Shown here in pieces: positions 42,380 to 51,528 of a stretch of 64,000 nucleotides of DNA (position 1 is its first letter; every line of letters starts with the position of its first letter). Under the pieces are notes generated by a model. That model had not been told where the DNA came from. It did not search any database and saw only the letters and a list, made by a program, of their open reading frames with translations. Made by a program: the position numbers and the translations under genes. The DNA is from Halpernia frigidisoli (GTDB lineage: Bacteria; Bacteroidota; Bacteroidia; Flavobacteriales; Weeksellaceae): positions 186,001-250,000 of the forward strand of contig NZ_FOQT01000004.1 of the NCBI RefSeq assembly GCF_900113805.1. Reading direction: 5' to 3'.

Positions 42380-43513
42380 ATGAATTTTATTAAAAATATT
42401 CTTCTATTGCTTCCCTTAATGCTTTTTACTAACTGTAAAAAAACTACCTCAGAGGCAACGAGCGAAAAAATCACTGCTGATAGCACAGCCAATGTTAAAC
42501 CTAAACTGGAAAAAGTTTTCTCCGACAGCACTTATCAATTGACTGGTGTTGCCGTTGCTGGTTATGGCAGATTATTTACCAATTATCCCTATTGGTTGCC
42601 CGAGCATGAAAATTCAGTTGTAGAAGTCGTGAACGGAATAGCGATTCCTTATCCAAATGTCGAGTGGAATAGTTTTAAAAAAGGCGAAGACGGACAAAAT
42701 AAATTTGTTTGCGTTCAAGCCGTTGTGACCGATGATAAAGATTTTCTTTGGGTAGTTGATGCTGCCGGAATTGGCTTGGGAAAAGTCTATCAAAATAGTA
42801 ATAAAATTTTAAAAATTAATCTTAAAACTAATAAAATAGACCGAATTTACCGTTTTAAAGACAGCGGAATGGGCGATGATCTTTATATAAATGATATTCG
42901 GGTGGATAATAAAAATGGGTTTGCTTACATGAGCAATTCCAGCACGGGCGGAATTGTGGTTTTAAATTTAGAATCTGGCGCTTCAAAATTGGTTTTGGCT
43001 AATTCTTCTTCTGTAAAATCTGATCCTACTTACATTTTTTCGCCACTTGGAACGGAATTGAAATCTGCCGATGGAAAACCTTTAAAAATTAATTCGGATG
43101 GAATTGCATTAACGCCAGATAAAGAATACATTTATTATAAACCACTTTCAGATAATAATCTTTACAGAATTAAAACCAATCTATTACGAGATTTTAAAGC
43201 ATCTGAAAAAACCCTTGAAAGTGCAGTTGAAAATTTAGGTAAATTTACAACCACAGACGGAATGATCTTCGACAAAAAAGGGAATTTATACCTTGGTGAT
43301 ATTGAGAAAAGCAGCATCGTAAAAATCACGCCGGATCTGAAAATGAAAACTATAATTCAGGATAAAGAAAAATTGATCTGGCCCGACAGTTACAGTATTT
43401 CGCCGGACGGTTATTTGTATATTTCAACTTCTCAAATACAGTATAGCCCGATGACTAATGCTGGAGAAGGTAAATTTAAAAGACCTTTCAGTATTTACAG
43501 AATTAAAATTTAG
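42380..43513 (+). CDS. MRJP/SMP-30-like beta-propeller lipoprotein
   Basis: This 377-residue protein has a lipobox with Cys19 (MLFTNC) and a six-bladed propeller. Typical parts are LTGVAVAGYGRLFTNYPYW, VDAAGIGLGKVYQNSNKILKINLKTNKI, NDIRVDNKNGFAYMSNSSTGGIVVLNLESG, DGMIFDKKGNLYLGDIE and WPDSYSISPDGYLYIST. These resemble the yellow/major royal jelly fold and gluconolactonases. A role as surface or periplasmic lactonase or ligand binder is plausible next to the aldose dehydrogenase-like AKR. The canonical calcium ligands of SMP-30 were not checked residue by residue. Confidence 0.85.
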   Translation: MNFIKNILLLLPLMLFTNCKKTTSEATSEKITADSTANVKPKLEKVFSDSTYQLTGVAVAGYGRLFTNYPYWLPEHENSVVEVVNGIAIPYPNVEWNSFKKGEDGQNKFVCVQAVVTDDKDFLWVVDAAGIGLGKVYQNSNKILKINLKTNKIDRIYRFKDSGMGDDLYINDIRVDNKNGFAYMSNSSTGGIVVLNLESGASKLVLANSSSVKSDPTYIFSPLGTELKSADGKPLKINSDGIALTPDKEYIYYKPLSDNNLYRIKTNLLRDFKASEKTLESAVENLGKFTTTDGMIFDKKGNLYLGDIEKSSIVKITPDLKMKTIIQDKEKLIWPDSYSISPDGYLYISTSQIQYSPMTNAGEGKFKRPFSIYRIKI

Positions 43514-43533
43514 TTGATTTTTCCTTTAAAAAT

Positions 43534-43566
43534 AAAAATGACTCCAATATTTTTGGAGTCATTTTT
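43534..43566. terminator. Bidirectional intrinsic terminator
   Basis: AAAAATGACTCCAA pairs with TTGGAGTCATTTTT. It lies between the convergent beta-propeller gene and the minus-strand gene at 43601, and works in both directions. Confidence 0.88.
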
Positions 43567-43600
43567 ATTGATCATGTTTTGATTTTATTTTGTAAAAACA

Positions 43601-44635
43601 CTATTTTTTTATTTCTTTTACGGGAATGAATCCGCCATTTAAGTAATCTAATTTAGACTCAAAATTAGCAGTTGCGCTTGAAGCCACCAAACCACCAATT
43701 ATACCAAAAAAAGCAGTTGCCAAAACTACATTTCCCATTTTAGGATTAGATTTTGCCCTTCCGATAAAGTATAAATCGCCATCTTCTCTCTTTGTTAATT
43801 TTAGAAAACTGTTTTCCAGTTCCGAATAAATATAAGGTTGAGATTGATAAATTAGTGCATAATAATCCTGTTTTTTAATCTCTTTCTCTTTAGTATCTAC
43901 CTGATTGTAAATTCTGATTATTTTTTCTTTATCCGGTCCTGTTTTTACGTTAGTTACTAAAATCGTCGAAGGTTTTTGATCTTTGAAACTTTCGAAATCT
44001 GTATATAAACCGTCGTTTAATTTTTCGGCATTGTATAAAGGAATTTTAGATTTTTCAATTTTATCATAATTGATCAGATCATTAAAAGAATAGAATTCTT
44101 GACTGGAATTTTGTTTGTCAATATTTTTAACAATAAAATCACTTATCATCTCACTGCCTTTTCTCATCGTCGCTTTGGTCACATCCATAGAAGAATGCGT
44201 TATTACAGAGTCAATTTTGTTTAAAGGCTGATATCTTCCATCATCCGTTTTATTAAAAAGGAAAGCCTGAAAATAGCAATAGCCTTTTTCGCTGAAAGAT
44301 CCTGTGATTTCCGCAAAAGACAACTGTTTTAAATACAAAACAAGTTCGCCGTTTCCTGCATCATTTCCATTAATTGTGTTTAATAAAGCCTGAAACTGGT
44401 TTTTTAAAGGAATGGTCGGCACTACGCGGGCTTTTGCGTTAAAAGCGCCTTTTTGTACGATTCCTAAATTCGTAGAATCTACGCGGGCATCAATTATAGT
44501 TAAAGTTTTGTAAAGACTTTTTTCTGCTTTTTTTTCTGGTAAGGAGATATTAAAATCTTCCGTTCTATTTTGTGAGAAAAATGTTGATGAGAAAAGAATT
44601 CCTGCTAAAAAAAGTAATCTGTAAAAATGATTCAT
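43601..44635 (-). CDS. Exported protein of unknown function
   Basis: This 344-residue protein has a signal peptide (about 1-21, ending FFSQN) and a largely beta/alpha mature part with no recognised motif. Near the C-terminus is one hydrophobic Gly/Ala-rich segment (GNVVLATAFFGIIGGLVASS). The segment resembles the glycine-zipper of proteins that attach to membranes, so the protein may be anchored by its C-terminus. The next minus-strand gene upstream is at 44792-45580. I do not recognise the family. Confidence 0.8.
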   Translation of the reverse strand: MNHFYRLLFLAGILFSSTFFSQNRTEDFNISLPEKKAEKSLYKTLTIIDARVDSTNLGIVQKGAFNAKARVVPTIPLKNQFQALLNTINGNDAGNGELVLYLKQLSFAEITGSFSEKGYCYFQAFLFNKTDDGRYQPLNKIDSVITHSSMDVTKATMRKGSEMISDFIVKNIDKQNSSQEFYSFNDLINYDKIEKSKIPLYNAEKLNDGLYTDFESFKDQKPSTILVTNVKTGPDKEKIIRIYNQVDTKEKEIKKQDYYALIYQSQPYIYSELENSFLKLTKREDGDLYFIGRAKSNPKMGNVVLATAFFGIIGGLVASSATANFESKLDYLNGGFIPVKEIKK

Positions 44636-44791
44636 ATTTTATTTTTTTTAAAGATATGAAATTACTTTAATATTCAATTTTTATAAAAAAGATTTAAAAA
44701 ACCGTTGCAGCAGTTTTTTTATTGTCATAAAAAAATCTTTCAAGTTCTGAAAAGATTATTTTATCGAGAAGATAAATTATTAATGCCAAAA

Positions 44792-45580
44792 TTACTGAGA
44801 ATAAAGTAGATAAACGTGGCCAACAAAGTTTGTATTTGTTAAAATTTTTGTAAAATCATCTTCATCAAAAACTAGTTCTCTGTAGTTCGGATTTGCTTTA
44901 AGGATTGTTTTAAATTTTTTCTCACTTATTTCTTTGCCATCAAAATAATAAAAATCTGGAGGAGTCGGCGAAACTATTACAACTGCACCAATTTGAGTAG
45001 TACTTTCACGTAATGTTAAAGTTTTATTTAAAAATAGATCAGTTTTTTGTATTATTAAATGTTGCGAAATTGTGTCTCGAAATCTTTTTGAGGTTGAAAG
45101 GTTTTTTGAACTAAAAATGAGAATGTTTTTCTTTTCTATTTTTGTTAATGGAATTTCCATAGAAAAATCACCCAATTGATCTGAAGTTGTAGAAAATAAT
45201 TTTCCAAGAGTTACAAATTCAACTGATGTATTTTTAATAATTGCTCCGTTTCCCGCCTTTAAATTTCCTTTAAATATCACATTTTGGTTTATTGATATTT
45301 CAGAATTTTTATTATTTTTAAAGTTTGTGGAACTAGCGCATGATACTAAACTTAAACTTGCAGAAAATGCTAAACTCGCAGCAAAATTAATTTTTGAATT
45401 TGAGATTCTACCGCATATATTTTTATTTGTTTTTAATATTTCTGATATTTCTAAATCATCTTTTTCAGTTAAATCCCAAACTTTTTTTTCACAAAATTGA
45501 CAAAATTTTCCTCCAAAATCTTCGTTCATGGATTCCCAAGATTTTGAACAAGGTTTATCTATTTTAAAAGAAGAACGCAT
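44792..45580 (-). CDS. Membrane protein with N-terminal Cys motif and carboxypeptidase-regulatory-like domain
   Basis: This 262-residue protein starts with a cytoplasmic-looking segment carrying four Cys (Cys11, Cys27, Cys30, Cys56) in a pattern like CSKSWESM...GKFCQFCEKKVWDLT...ICGRI. One transmembrane helix follows (about residues 65-82, LAFSASLSLVSC). The rest is a beta-sandwich resembling a carboxypeptidase-regulatory-like domain (about 95-190). Proteins with this N-terminus are, from memory, common in Chryseobacterium. The Cys cluster could bind zinc. Function is unknown. Confidence 0.75.
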   Translation of the reverse strand: MRSSFKIDKPCSKSWESMNEDFGGKFCQFCEKKVWDLTEKDDLEISEILKTNKNICGRISNSKINFAASLAFSASLSLVSCASSTNFKNNKNSEISINQNVIFKGNLKAGNGAIIKNTSVEFVTLGKLFSTTSDQLGDFSMEIPLTKIEKKNILIFSSKNLSTSKRFRDTISQHLIIQKTDLFLNKTLTLRESTTQIGAVVIVSPTPPDFYYFDGKEISEKKFKTILKANPNYRELVFDEDDFTKILTNTNFVGHVYLLYSQ

Positions 45581-45630
45581 AATATTTAATTTAATATTTA
45601 ACCAAAATATCCTTATTAAATGTAAATTTT

Positions 45631-45665
45631 CTAAAATCTAAAATCTAAAATCTAAAATTTAAAAT
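45631..45665. repeat. Heptamer tandem repeat, unit CTAAAAT
   Basis: Four perfect CTAAAAT copies and one TTAAAAT copy end 6 nt before the icmF stop codon at 45671. One of five period-7 arrays in the window. Confidence 0.9.
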
Positions 45666-45670
45666 CTGCT

Positions 45671-48600
45671 TTACATATTCCGTCTATATCTTCCGCCAAC
45701 TTCAAAAAGTGCATTCGTAATTTCACCTAAAGAGCAATATTTCCCAGCTTCCATCATTACGGCAAACAAATTTTCTTGATTTACCGCCGCGTGTTGCAAT
45801 TCTTTTAAGATTGCTGTGGATTTTTCTGCGTGCGCTTGTTGGTAATTTTTAACATTAGCGATCTGAATTTTCTTCTCTTCATCAGTAGAACGAATTACTT
45901 CTTTTGGCAAAACTGTTGGCGAACCATCTTTTCCTAAAAACGTATTTACACCGATGATCGGAAATTCACCCGTATGTTTCAGCCATTCGTAATGCATCGA
46001 TTCTTCCTGAATTTTTGAGCGTTGGTACATCGTTTCCATTGCACCTAAAACGCCGCCACGTTCGGTAATTTTATCAAATTCTGCATAAACTGCCTCTTCA
46101 ACTAAATCTGTCAATTCTTCAATAACAAAAGAACCTTGCAAAGGATTTTCATTTTTTGCTAAACCTAATTCTTTATTTATGATCAACTGAATTGCCATTG
46201 CGCGACGAACAGACGCTTCAGTTGGCGTCGTGATCGCTTCATCATAAGCGTTGGTGTGAAGCGAATTACAATTGTCATAAATCGCATAAAGTGCTTGAAG
46301 TGTTGTTCTAATGTCATTAAAATCAATTTCCTGTGCGTGCAAAGAACGCCCGGAAGTTTGAATATGGTATTTCAACATTTGGCTTCTTTCGTCTGCACCA
46401 TATTTTATTTTCATGGCTTTTGCCCAGATTCTTCGCGCAACACGCCCAATTACCGCGTATTCCGGATCAACGCCGTTTGAGAAAAAGAAAGATAAATTGG
46501 GGGCAAAATCATTGATATCCATTCCGCGACTCAAATAATATTCCACATAAGTGAAACCATTGGAAAGCGTGAAAGCCAATTGCGAGATCGGATTTGCGCC
46601 CGCTTCCGCAATGTGATAACCGGAAATTGAAACAGAATAAAAATTCCGCACTTTTTCGTCAATGAAATATTGCTGCACGTCGCCCATTAATCTCAAGGCA
46701 AATTCTGTAGAAAAAATGCAGGTATTTTGCGCCTGATCTTCTTTTAAAATATCTGCTTGAACCGTTCCACGAACTGTTGCGATTGTTTTGGCTTTAATTT
46801 CTGAATATATATTTGAAGGTAAAATTTCATCGCCTGTTAAGCCTAACAATTTTAAACCTAAACCATCATTACTTGGTGGTAATTCGCCGGTGTAAGTTGG
46901 TCTTATTAAGTTTTTATCGTCGTATTTTTCTTTTAATTTTGCTTCAATTAAATGATCTAAATTATTTTCACTGATATATTTTTCGCAATTTTGATCGATC
47001 GCCGCATTCATAAAATACGCAAGTAACATTGGCGCAGGTCCATTGATCGTCATTGAAACCGAACACATCGCATTAACCAGATCAAAACCGGAATACAATT
47101 TTTTGGCATCATCCAAAGTGGCAATTGAAACTCCTGCATTTCCAATTTTACCGTAAATATCTGGCGGAAGCGCAGGATCTTGTCCGTAAAGCGTCACAGA
47201 ATCAAACGCCGTCGAAAGCCTTTTTGCCGGAGTATCTGCGGAAACATAATGAAATCTTCGGTTGGTTCTTTCCGGTCCGCCTTCGCCTGCAAACATTCTC
47301 GTCGGATCTTCGCCGGTTCTTTTAAAAGGAAAAAGTCCAGCCGTAAAAGGAAATTGTCCGGGAACATTTTCCTGTCCTTTCCATTGAATTAAATCGCCCC
47401 AATCCTGAAATTTTGGCAAAGAAATTTTTGGAATTGCCAAACCTGATAAACTTTTAGAAGAAGTTTCCACTTTAATTTCTTTTCCACGTACGAAATAAGA
47501 AAAAGTATCTTCTTTCATTTCTTCTTTAAAACCTTTCCAGCCTTTTAAAAACCGCATGTTATCTTCGGAAAGTTCCTTTTTTGTTTTGATGAAAACTTTA
47601 TCTAATTTTTCGGTAACCGCTTTATCATCTGTAATTAACTTTTTTGTCCCGTCGATGAGGTACATTTTTTTTGCGATCAGCGCCTGGTTTTTTACATCTT
47701 CATCATATTCGCGGTTATTATCCACAATTTCAGATAGATAACGAACTCTTCTTGGTGGAATAATGGTTGTTTCTTCCTGGTGATTTTGCTCAACATATTC
47801 ATTAAAACCAAGTTCCGAGAATTTTAAATTTAATTTTTGAATTAAAATATTAAATAATTCCGTCGTTCCCCAATCGTTGAACTGACTTGCTTTTGTGGAA
47901 AAAACAGGCATTTCTTCCAGTTTTTTATCGAAAAATAAATGATTTCTCTGGTATTGTTTTCGAACGGCCTGAACGGCATCCAAAGCGCCCATTTTATCAG
48001 ATTTATTTAAAGCAATCAAATCTGCATAATCAAGCATATCAATTTTTTCCAACTGCGTGGAAGCGCCATATTCCGGCGTCATCACATACATTGAAAGATC
48101 TGCGATTTCAGTAATTTCTGAACCGGATTGTCCAATTCCTGATGTTTCTAAAATAATAGCGTCCGGTTTTGCTAGTTTTAAAATATTTAAAGCCGAATGA
48201 ATGTATGGCGAAACGGAACGGTTATTTTCTCTTGTCGCCATAGAACGCATGTAAACGCGTTTATGATTGATGGAATTCATGCGGATTCTGTCGCCTAAAA
48301 GTGCGCCGCCCGTTTTTTTCTTGGATGGATCGATGGAAATAATCGCAATCTTTCGGTCTGGATTTGAACGTAAAAATCGACGAACCAATTCATCTGTTAA
48401 AGAAGATTTTCCTGCGCCACCGGTTCCTGTAATCCCAATAATTGGAATTTTTGAATATTCTTGATTATCGGAAATTCTTTTATCAATTTCTTTTACTAAA
48501 TCCTGTTTTTCATCAGAGAAATTTTCAACTGCGGAAATAACTTCTGCGATAGTTTTGGAATCGTCATAACTAATTTTATCAATGTCAGAAATTTGGATAT

Positions 48601-49045
48601 CTCGTCCAGTTGGGAAATCAGATTTTTGCACCAAATCATCGATCATTCCTTGTAAACCCATTTCACGACCATCGTCTGGGGAATAAATTCGGTCGATGCC
48701 GTAATCCATTAAATCCTTGATTTCTTCGGGCAAAATTACACCGCCACCGCCGCCAAAAATCTTGATTTGAGGCGCGTTTTTTTCACGTAAAAGATCATAG
48801 ATATATTTAAAATATTCATTGTGACCACCTTGATAAGAAGTTAAAGCAATTGCATTTGCATCTTCCTGAATCGCACAATTCACTACTTCTTCGGCAGATT
48901 TATCGTGCCCAAGATGAATAACTTCACAACCTGTTGCCTGAATAACGCGACGCATCACATTGATCGCGGCATCATGACCGTCGAAAAGTGCGGCTGCCGT
49001 TACGATTCTTACTTTATTTTTGGGAATATAATTTTCTTTTGACAT
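45671..49045 (-). CDS. icmF: Fused coenzyme-B12 acyl-CoA mutase (isobutyryl-CoA mutase-like, IcmF)
   Basis: This 1124-residue protein has three parts. The N-terminal B12-binding domain carries [14 protein letters not shown], with His24 as the likely axial cobalt ligand. A MeaI-type GTPase chaperone follows, with P-loop GTGGAGKSS near residue 205 and NKSDKMG. The C-terminal TIM-barrel mutase spans about residues 560-1124 ([25 protein letters not shown]). This order defines IcmF, which interconverts isobutyryl-CoA and n-butyryl-CoA and may also take pivalyl- or isovaleryl-CoA. It likely supports branched-chain amino-acid or fatty-acid catabolism. A minus-strand -7 box (TATCTTTG, 49065-49072) lies 20 nt upstream. 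Confidence 0.94.
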   Translation of the reverse strand: MSKENYIPKNKVRIVTAAALFDGHDAAINVMRRVIQATGCEVIHLGHDKSAEEVVNCAIQEDANAIALTSYQGGHNEYFKYIYDLLREKNAPQIKIFGGGGGVILPEEIKDLMDYGIDRIYSPDDGREMGLQGMIDDLVQKSDFPTGRDIQISDIDKISYDDSKTIAEVISAVENFSDEKQDLVKEIDKRISDNQEYSKIPIIGITGTGGAGKSSLTDELVRRFLRSNPDRKIAIISIDPSKKKTGGALLGDRIRMNSINHKRVYMRSMATRENNRSVSPYIHSALNILKLAKPDAIILETSGIGQSGSEITEIADLSMYVMTPEYGASTQLEKIDMLDYADLIALNKSDKMGALDAVQAVRKQYQRNHLFFDKKLEEMPVFSTKASQFNDWGTTELFNILIQKLNLKFSELGFNEYVEQNHQEETTIIPPRRVRYLSEIVDNNREYDEDVKNQALIAKKMYLIDGTKKLITDDKAVTEKLDKVFIKTKKELSEDNMRFLKGWKGFKEEMKEDTFSYFVRGKEIKVETSSKSLSGLAIPKISLPKFQDWGDLIQWKGQENVPGQFPFTAGLFPFKRTGEDPTRMFAGEGGPERTNRRFHYVSADTPAKRLSTAFDSVTLYGQDPALPPDIYGKIGNAGVSIATLDDAKKLYSGFDLVNAMCSVSMTINGPAPMLLAYFMNAAIDQNCEKYISENNLDHLIEAKLKEKYDDKNLIRPTYTGELPPSNDGLGLKLLGLTGDEILPSNIYSEIKAKTIATVRGTVQADILKEDQAQNTCIFSTEFALRLMGDVQQYFIDEKVRNFYSVSISGYHIAEAGANPISQLAFTLSNGFTYVEYYLSRGMDINDFAPNLSFFFSNGVDPEYAVIGRVARRIWAKAMKIKYGADERSQMLKYHIQTSGRSLHAQEIDFNDIRTTLQALYAIYDNCNSLHTNAYDEAITTPTEASVRRAMAIQLIINKELGLAKNENPLQGSFVIEELTDLVEEAVYAEFDKITERGGVLGAMETMYQRSKIQEESMHYEWLKHTGEFPIIGVNTFLGKDGSPTVLPKEVIRSTDEEKKIQIANVKNYQQAHAEKSTAILKELQHAAVNQENLFAVMMEAGKYCSLGEITNALFEVGGRYRRNM

Positions 49046-49064
49046 AATTAATTTGGATAAAGCT

Positions 49065-49072
49065 CAAAGATA
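49065..49072 (-). promoter_or_regulatory. -7 promoter box for icmF
   Basis: On the minus strand this reads TATCTTTG, 19 nt upstream of the start at 49045. A TTTA one base off TTTG lies at the right distance (about 49092-49095). Confidence 0.6.
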
Positions 49073-49191
49073 ATGATTATATAAAAGACACTAAAGTATT
49101 TTCAGGCTTCATTTCCACGGCAGTTAAACTTTGAATAATCTTTTAATAAGTAATTGAATTAGTGGGTAAAACCAATCAAATCTTAGAATCT

Positions 49192-49199
49192 TACCTTTG
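49192..49199 (+). promoter_or_regulatory. -7 promoter box for the GNAT gene
   Basis: TACCTTTG matches TAnnTTTG, 26 nt before the ATG at 49226. Confidence 0.5.
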
Positions 49200-49225
49200 T
49201 AAAATAATTTTCAAAAAAAAACCTG

Positions 49226-49666
49226 ATGTTAAAAATAGAAACTTATACGCCCAGCGACAAACCTACAACTTCAGAAAAAGAAGCCATCGCTGAATTTTTA
49301 TTTAGAAGCCTGGAGCAATATGGTGATCCAAAAGCAGACATTTTAAAATGTATGAATTATGCATTAAAGGAAACCAGCGATATTGGTGGTTTTATTTTCG
49401 TGGCTTTTTTAGGAGATGAAATAGTTGGCGCGACAATTATTAACCAAACAGGAATGAAAGATTATATTCCGGAAAATATTTTAGTATATATCGCAACGGA
49501 CGCAGAAAAACGTGGACAGGGAATCGGGCGCCAATTAATGGAAAAAGCGATTGCAACAACAGAAGGAAATATTGCCTTACATGTGGAAGCCGATAATCCT
49601 GCAAAAAAATTATATGAAAAGTTGGGTTTTACCAATAAATATCTGGAAATGAGACTAGTAAAATAA
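49226..49666 (+). CDS. GNAT family N-acetyltransferase
   Basis: This 146-residue protein has the acetyl-CoA motif DAEKRGQGIGRQLMEKAI (about residues 93-110), then HVEADNPAKKLYEKLGF, the typical GNAT end. The N-terminal ETYTPSDKPTTSEKEAIAEFLFRSLEQYGDPKADI is unusual for ribosomal-protein acetylases. It overlaps the racemase-like gene by one base (TAATG), so the two are translationally coupled and probably share a small amine or amino-acid substrate. Confidence 0.88.
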   Translation: MLKIETYTPSDKPTTSEKEAIAEFLFRSLEQYGDPKADILKCMNYALKETSDIGGFIFVAFLGDEIVGATIINQTGMKDYIPENILVYIATDAEKRGQGIGRQLMEKAIATTEGNIALHVEADNPAKKLYEKLGFTNKYLEMRLVK

Positions 49667-50736
49667 TGGCAACAATTACTTTACACCGCGAGAGATTGCG
49701 CTACAATTTTGAAAGACTGGATTATTTATTTAAAACTAAATATATCCATTGGTCAGTTGTGACCAAAATTCTCTGTGGAAACGAACTTTTTTTAAAGGAA
49801 ATATTGGCTTTAAATCCAGCTCAGGTATGTGATTCACGCGTTAGTAACTTAAAGGTTATTAAAAAATTGAATCCTGAAATGGAAACAATTTATATAAAGC
49901 CAACGCCCGCCAGATCTGTTTCTTCTGTCGTAAAATATGCCGATATAAGTATGAATACGAACATCGAAACGATAAAATCTTTATCTGAAGAAGCAGTAAA
50001 ACAAGAAAAAATTCATAAGATCATCATTATGATCGAACTTGGTGAATTGCGTGAAGGTGTTATGCGCGAAGATGTGCTAAATTTTTACAAAGAGGTTTTT
50101 GAGCTGCCAAATATTAAAGTCGTGGGACTTGGCGCCAATCTTTCCTGCTTATTCGGCGTTTTACCCAATACAGACAAATTGATCCAGCTTTGTCTTTATA
50201 AACAATTGATAGAGGCAACTTTCAATAAAATGATTCCGTATGTTTCCGGTGGTTCTTCTGTAACAATTCCTTTAATATTTAAAAAAATGTTACCTACAGG
50301 GATTAATCATTTTCGTGTGGGAGAAACGCTTTACCAGGGAACAGATGTTTATAAAGATGAAATAAGCAATCTTTTGAAACAGGATGTTTTTACTTTGCAG
50401 GCAGAAATTATTGAATTAATAGAAAAACCGATGGTTCCGGATGGTGATTTTGGAACCAATCTGGAAGGCGAAAGTTATCAGATTAAAGAAAATTTAATCG
50501 GAAAAACTTCTTTCCGCGCGATTCTAGATTTAGGAATTCTGGATCTGGACCGCGTTAATATTTTTCCGAAAGATGAAAGCATAGGTTATTTTGGTTCGAG
50601 TTCTGACATGATTATTTTGGATCTCGGTGAAAATAATCAAAACTATAAGGTTGGAGATTTGCTTGATTTTTCTATCAATTATATGGGCGCACTTCGAGCT
50701 ATGAATTCTAATTATATAGAAAAAAGAGTAGTTTAA
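49666..50736 (+). CDS. PLP-dependent alanine/ornithine racemase-like protein
   Basis: This 356-residue protein has a fold type III (alanine-racemase-like) barrel. Lys34 in HWSVVTKILCGN is the likely PLP Schiff-base lysine. A glycine loop for phosphate binding (VSGGSSVTIPL) lies near residues 197-207. It lacks the C-terminal Tyr domain signature of ordinary Alr, which fits the alanine/ornithine racemase branch. The substrate is unknown. Coupling to a GNAT suggests a D-amino acid or D-ornithine derivative that is then acetylated, or the reverse. Confidence 0.85.
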   Translation: MATITLHRERLRYNFERLDYLFKTKYIHWSVVTKILCGNELFLKEILALNPAQVCDSRVSNLKVIKKLNPEMETIYIKPTPARSVSSVVKYADISMNTNIETIKSLSEEAVKQEKIHKIIIMIELGELREGVMREDVLNFYKEVFELPNIKVVGLGANLSCLFGVLPNTDKLIQLCLYKQLIEATFNKMIPYVSGGSSVTIPLIFKKMLPTGINHFRVGETLYQGTDVYKDEISNLLKQDVFTLQAEIIELIEKPMVPDGDFGTNLEGESYQIKENLIGKTSFRAILDLGILDLDRVNIFPKDESIGYFGSSSDMIILDLGENNQNYKVGDLLDFSINYMGALRAMNSNYIEKRVV

Positions 50737-50738
50737 GT

Positions 50739-51140
50739 TTATAGCTTTTTTATCGTCCAGGTTCCTTTGAAATTATTTTGAACCCAGTTGCCGGAAAATG
50801 TTGTGTTTTGTGAAACCAAATTTCCGAGTAGTCTGAAGCCGGAATTTGGCGATGCTGTTCCGCTGAGAAGAGAACCGTTTAAAGTATCAATAAAAATATC
50901 GTCAGTATTGCTGACATTCGAATGCTTTGTTATTGTAACACCATCTTTGGAAGAAATTTCAACTTTTAAATTGCCGTTGTCATCGCCAGAAAATGAACCA
51001 ACATAAGATCCTTTATATGGAGAAATGTAGCTGTCGTTTTTATGATTTTCGTAATAATTATTTGCGATTTGTTGACAGGACAACAAAGACAGTATGATAA
51101 TTAGTAAAAGAGGTGTTTTTAGTTTCATATATAAATTCAA
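50739..51140 (-). CDS. Small lipoprotein of unknown function
   Basis: This 133-residue product (or 129 if the second Met at 51128 is the start) has a signal peptide and lipobox (LSLLSC). The mature part is beta-rich: YKGSYVGSFSGDDNGNLKVEISSKDG and ends TFSGNWVQNNFKGTWTIKKL. The repeated pattern suggests a small beta-barrel or sandwich, similar to many uncharacterised flavobacterial proteins. It ends 3 nt after the racemase stop on the opposite strand. Confidence 0.78.
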   Translation of the reverse strand: MNLYMKLKTPLLLIIILSLLSCQQIANNYYENHKNDSYISPYKGSYVGSFSGDDNGNLKVEISSKDGVTITKHSNVSNTDDIFIDTLNGSLLSGTASPNSGFRLLGNLVSQNTTFSGNWVQNNFKGTWTIKKL

Positions 51141-51172
51141 AAATAAATAAAATATTTAAAAATTCAATTTGT

Positions 51173-51180
51173 TATTTTTG
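51173..51180 (+). promoter_or_regulatory. -7 promoter box for the four-helix membrane protein
   Basis: TATTTTTG lies 14 nt before the ATG at 51195. Confidence 0.5.
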
Positions 51181-51194
51181 TAAAAATATTTTTA

Positions 51195-51527
51195 ATGAAG
51201 CGTGCAATTATATACTTTGTTTCAGGAACTTTACTCAGTTTTATTTTATACTACTTATTTGTAGATACACAAAATTTAGCGTTAAATCTTTACTACTCGC
51301 TAGCTTATGGTTCGGCGTGGGGACTGGCTTATTACCTTGATAATCCTAAATTTTCTTTGCCGTTAAAACTGGGAATTTCACTTTTGGCAATGGTCGTATT
51401 AGTTGTAGTAGGCTTCTTTATTTTTGATCTTAAACTTGCGGTTCCTTCAGTGATCAAGTTTTCAATTATTTTTGTAGCTTATTATTTAATGGCAAGTTTC
51501 AGAAGTTCCAAATCTTTGCGGGAATAA
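51195..51527 (+). CDS. Small four-helix membrane protein
   Basis: This 110-residue protein has four predicted transmembrane segments (roughly 4-24, 32-48, 55-75 and 80-100) and a short basic tail (SFRSSKSLRE). No family is recognised. It has its own -7 box, and it is convergent with the DUF3667 gene, whose stop lies 2 nt away. Confidence 0.75.
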   Translation: MKRAIIYFVSGTLLSFILYYLFVDTQNLALNLYYSLAYGSAWGLAYYLDNPKFSLPLKLGISLLAMVVLVVVGFFIFDLKLAVPSVIKFSIIFVAYYLMASFRSSKSLRE

Positions 51528-51528
51528 A

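Noticed and set aside
47125-47392. Plus-strand ORFs inside icmF
   Set aside because: They are shadows of a long conserved gene with no signals of their own.
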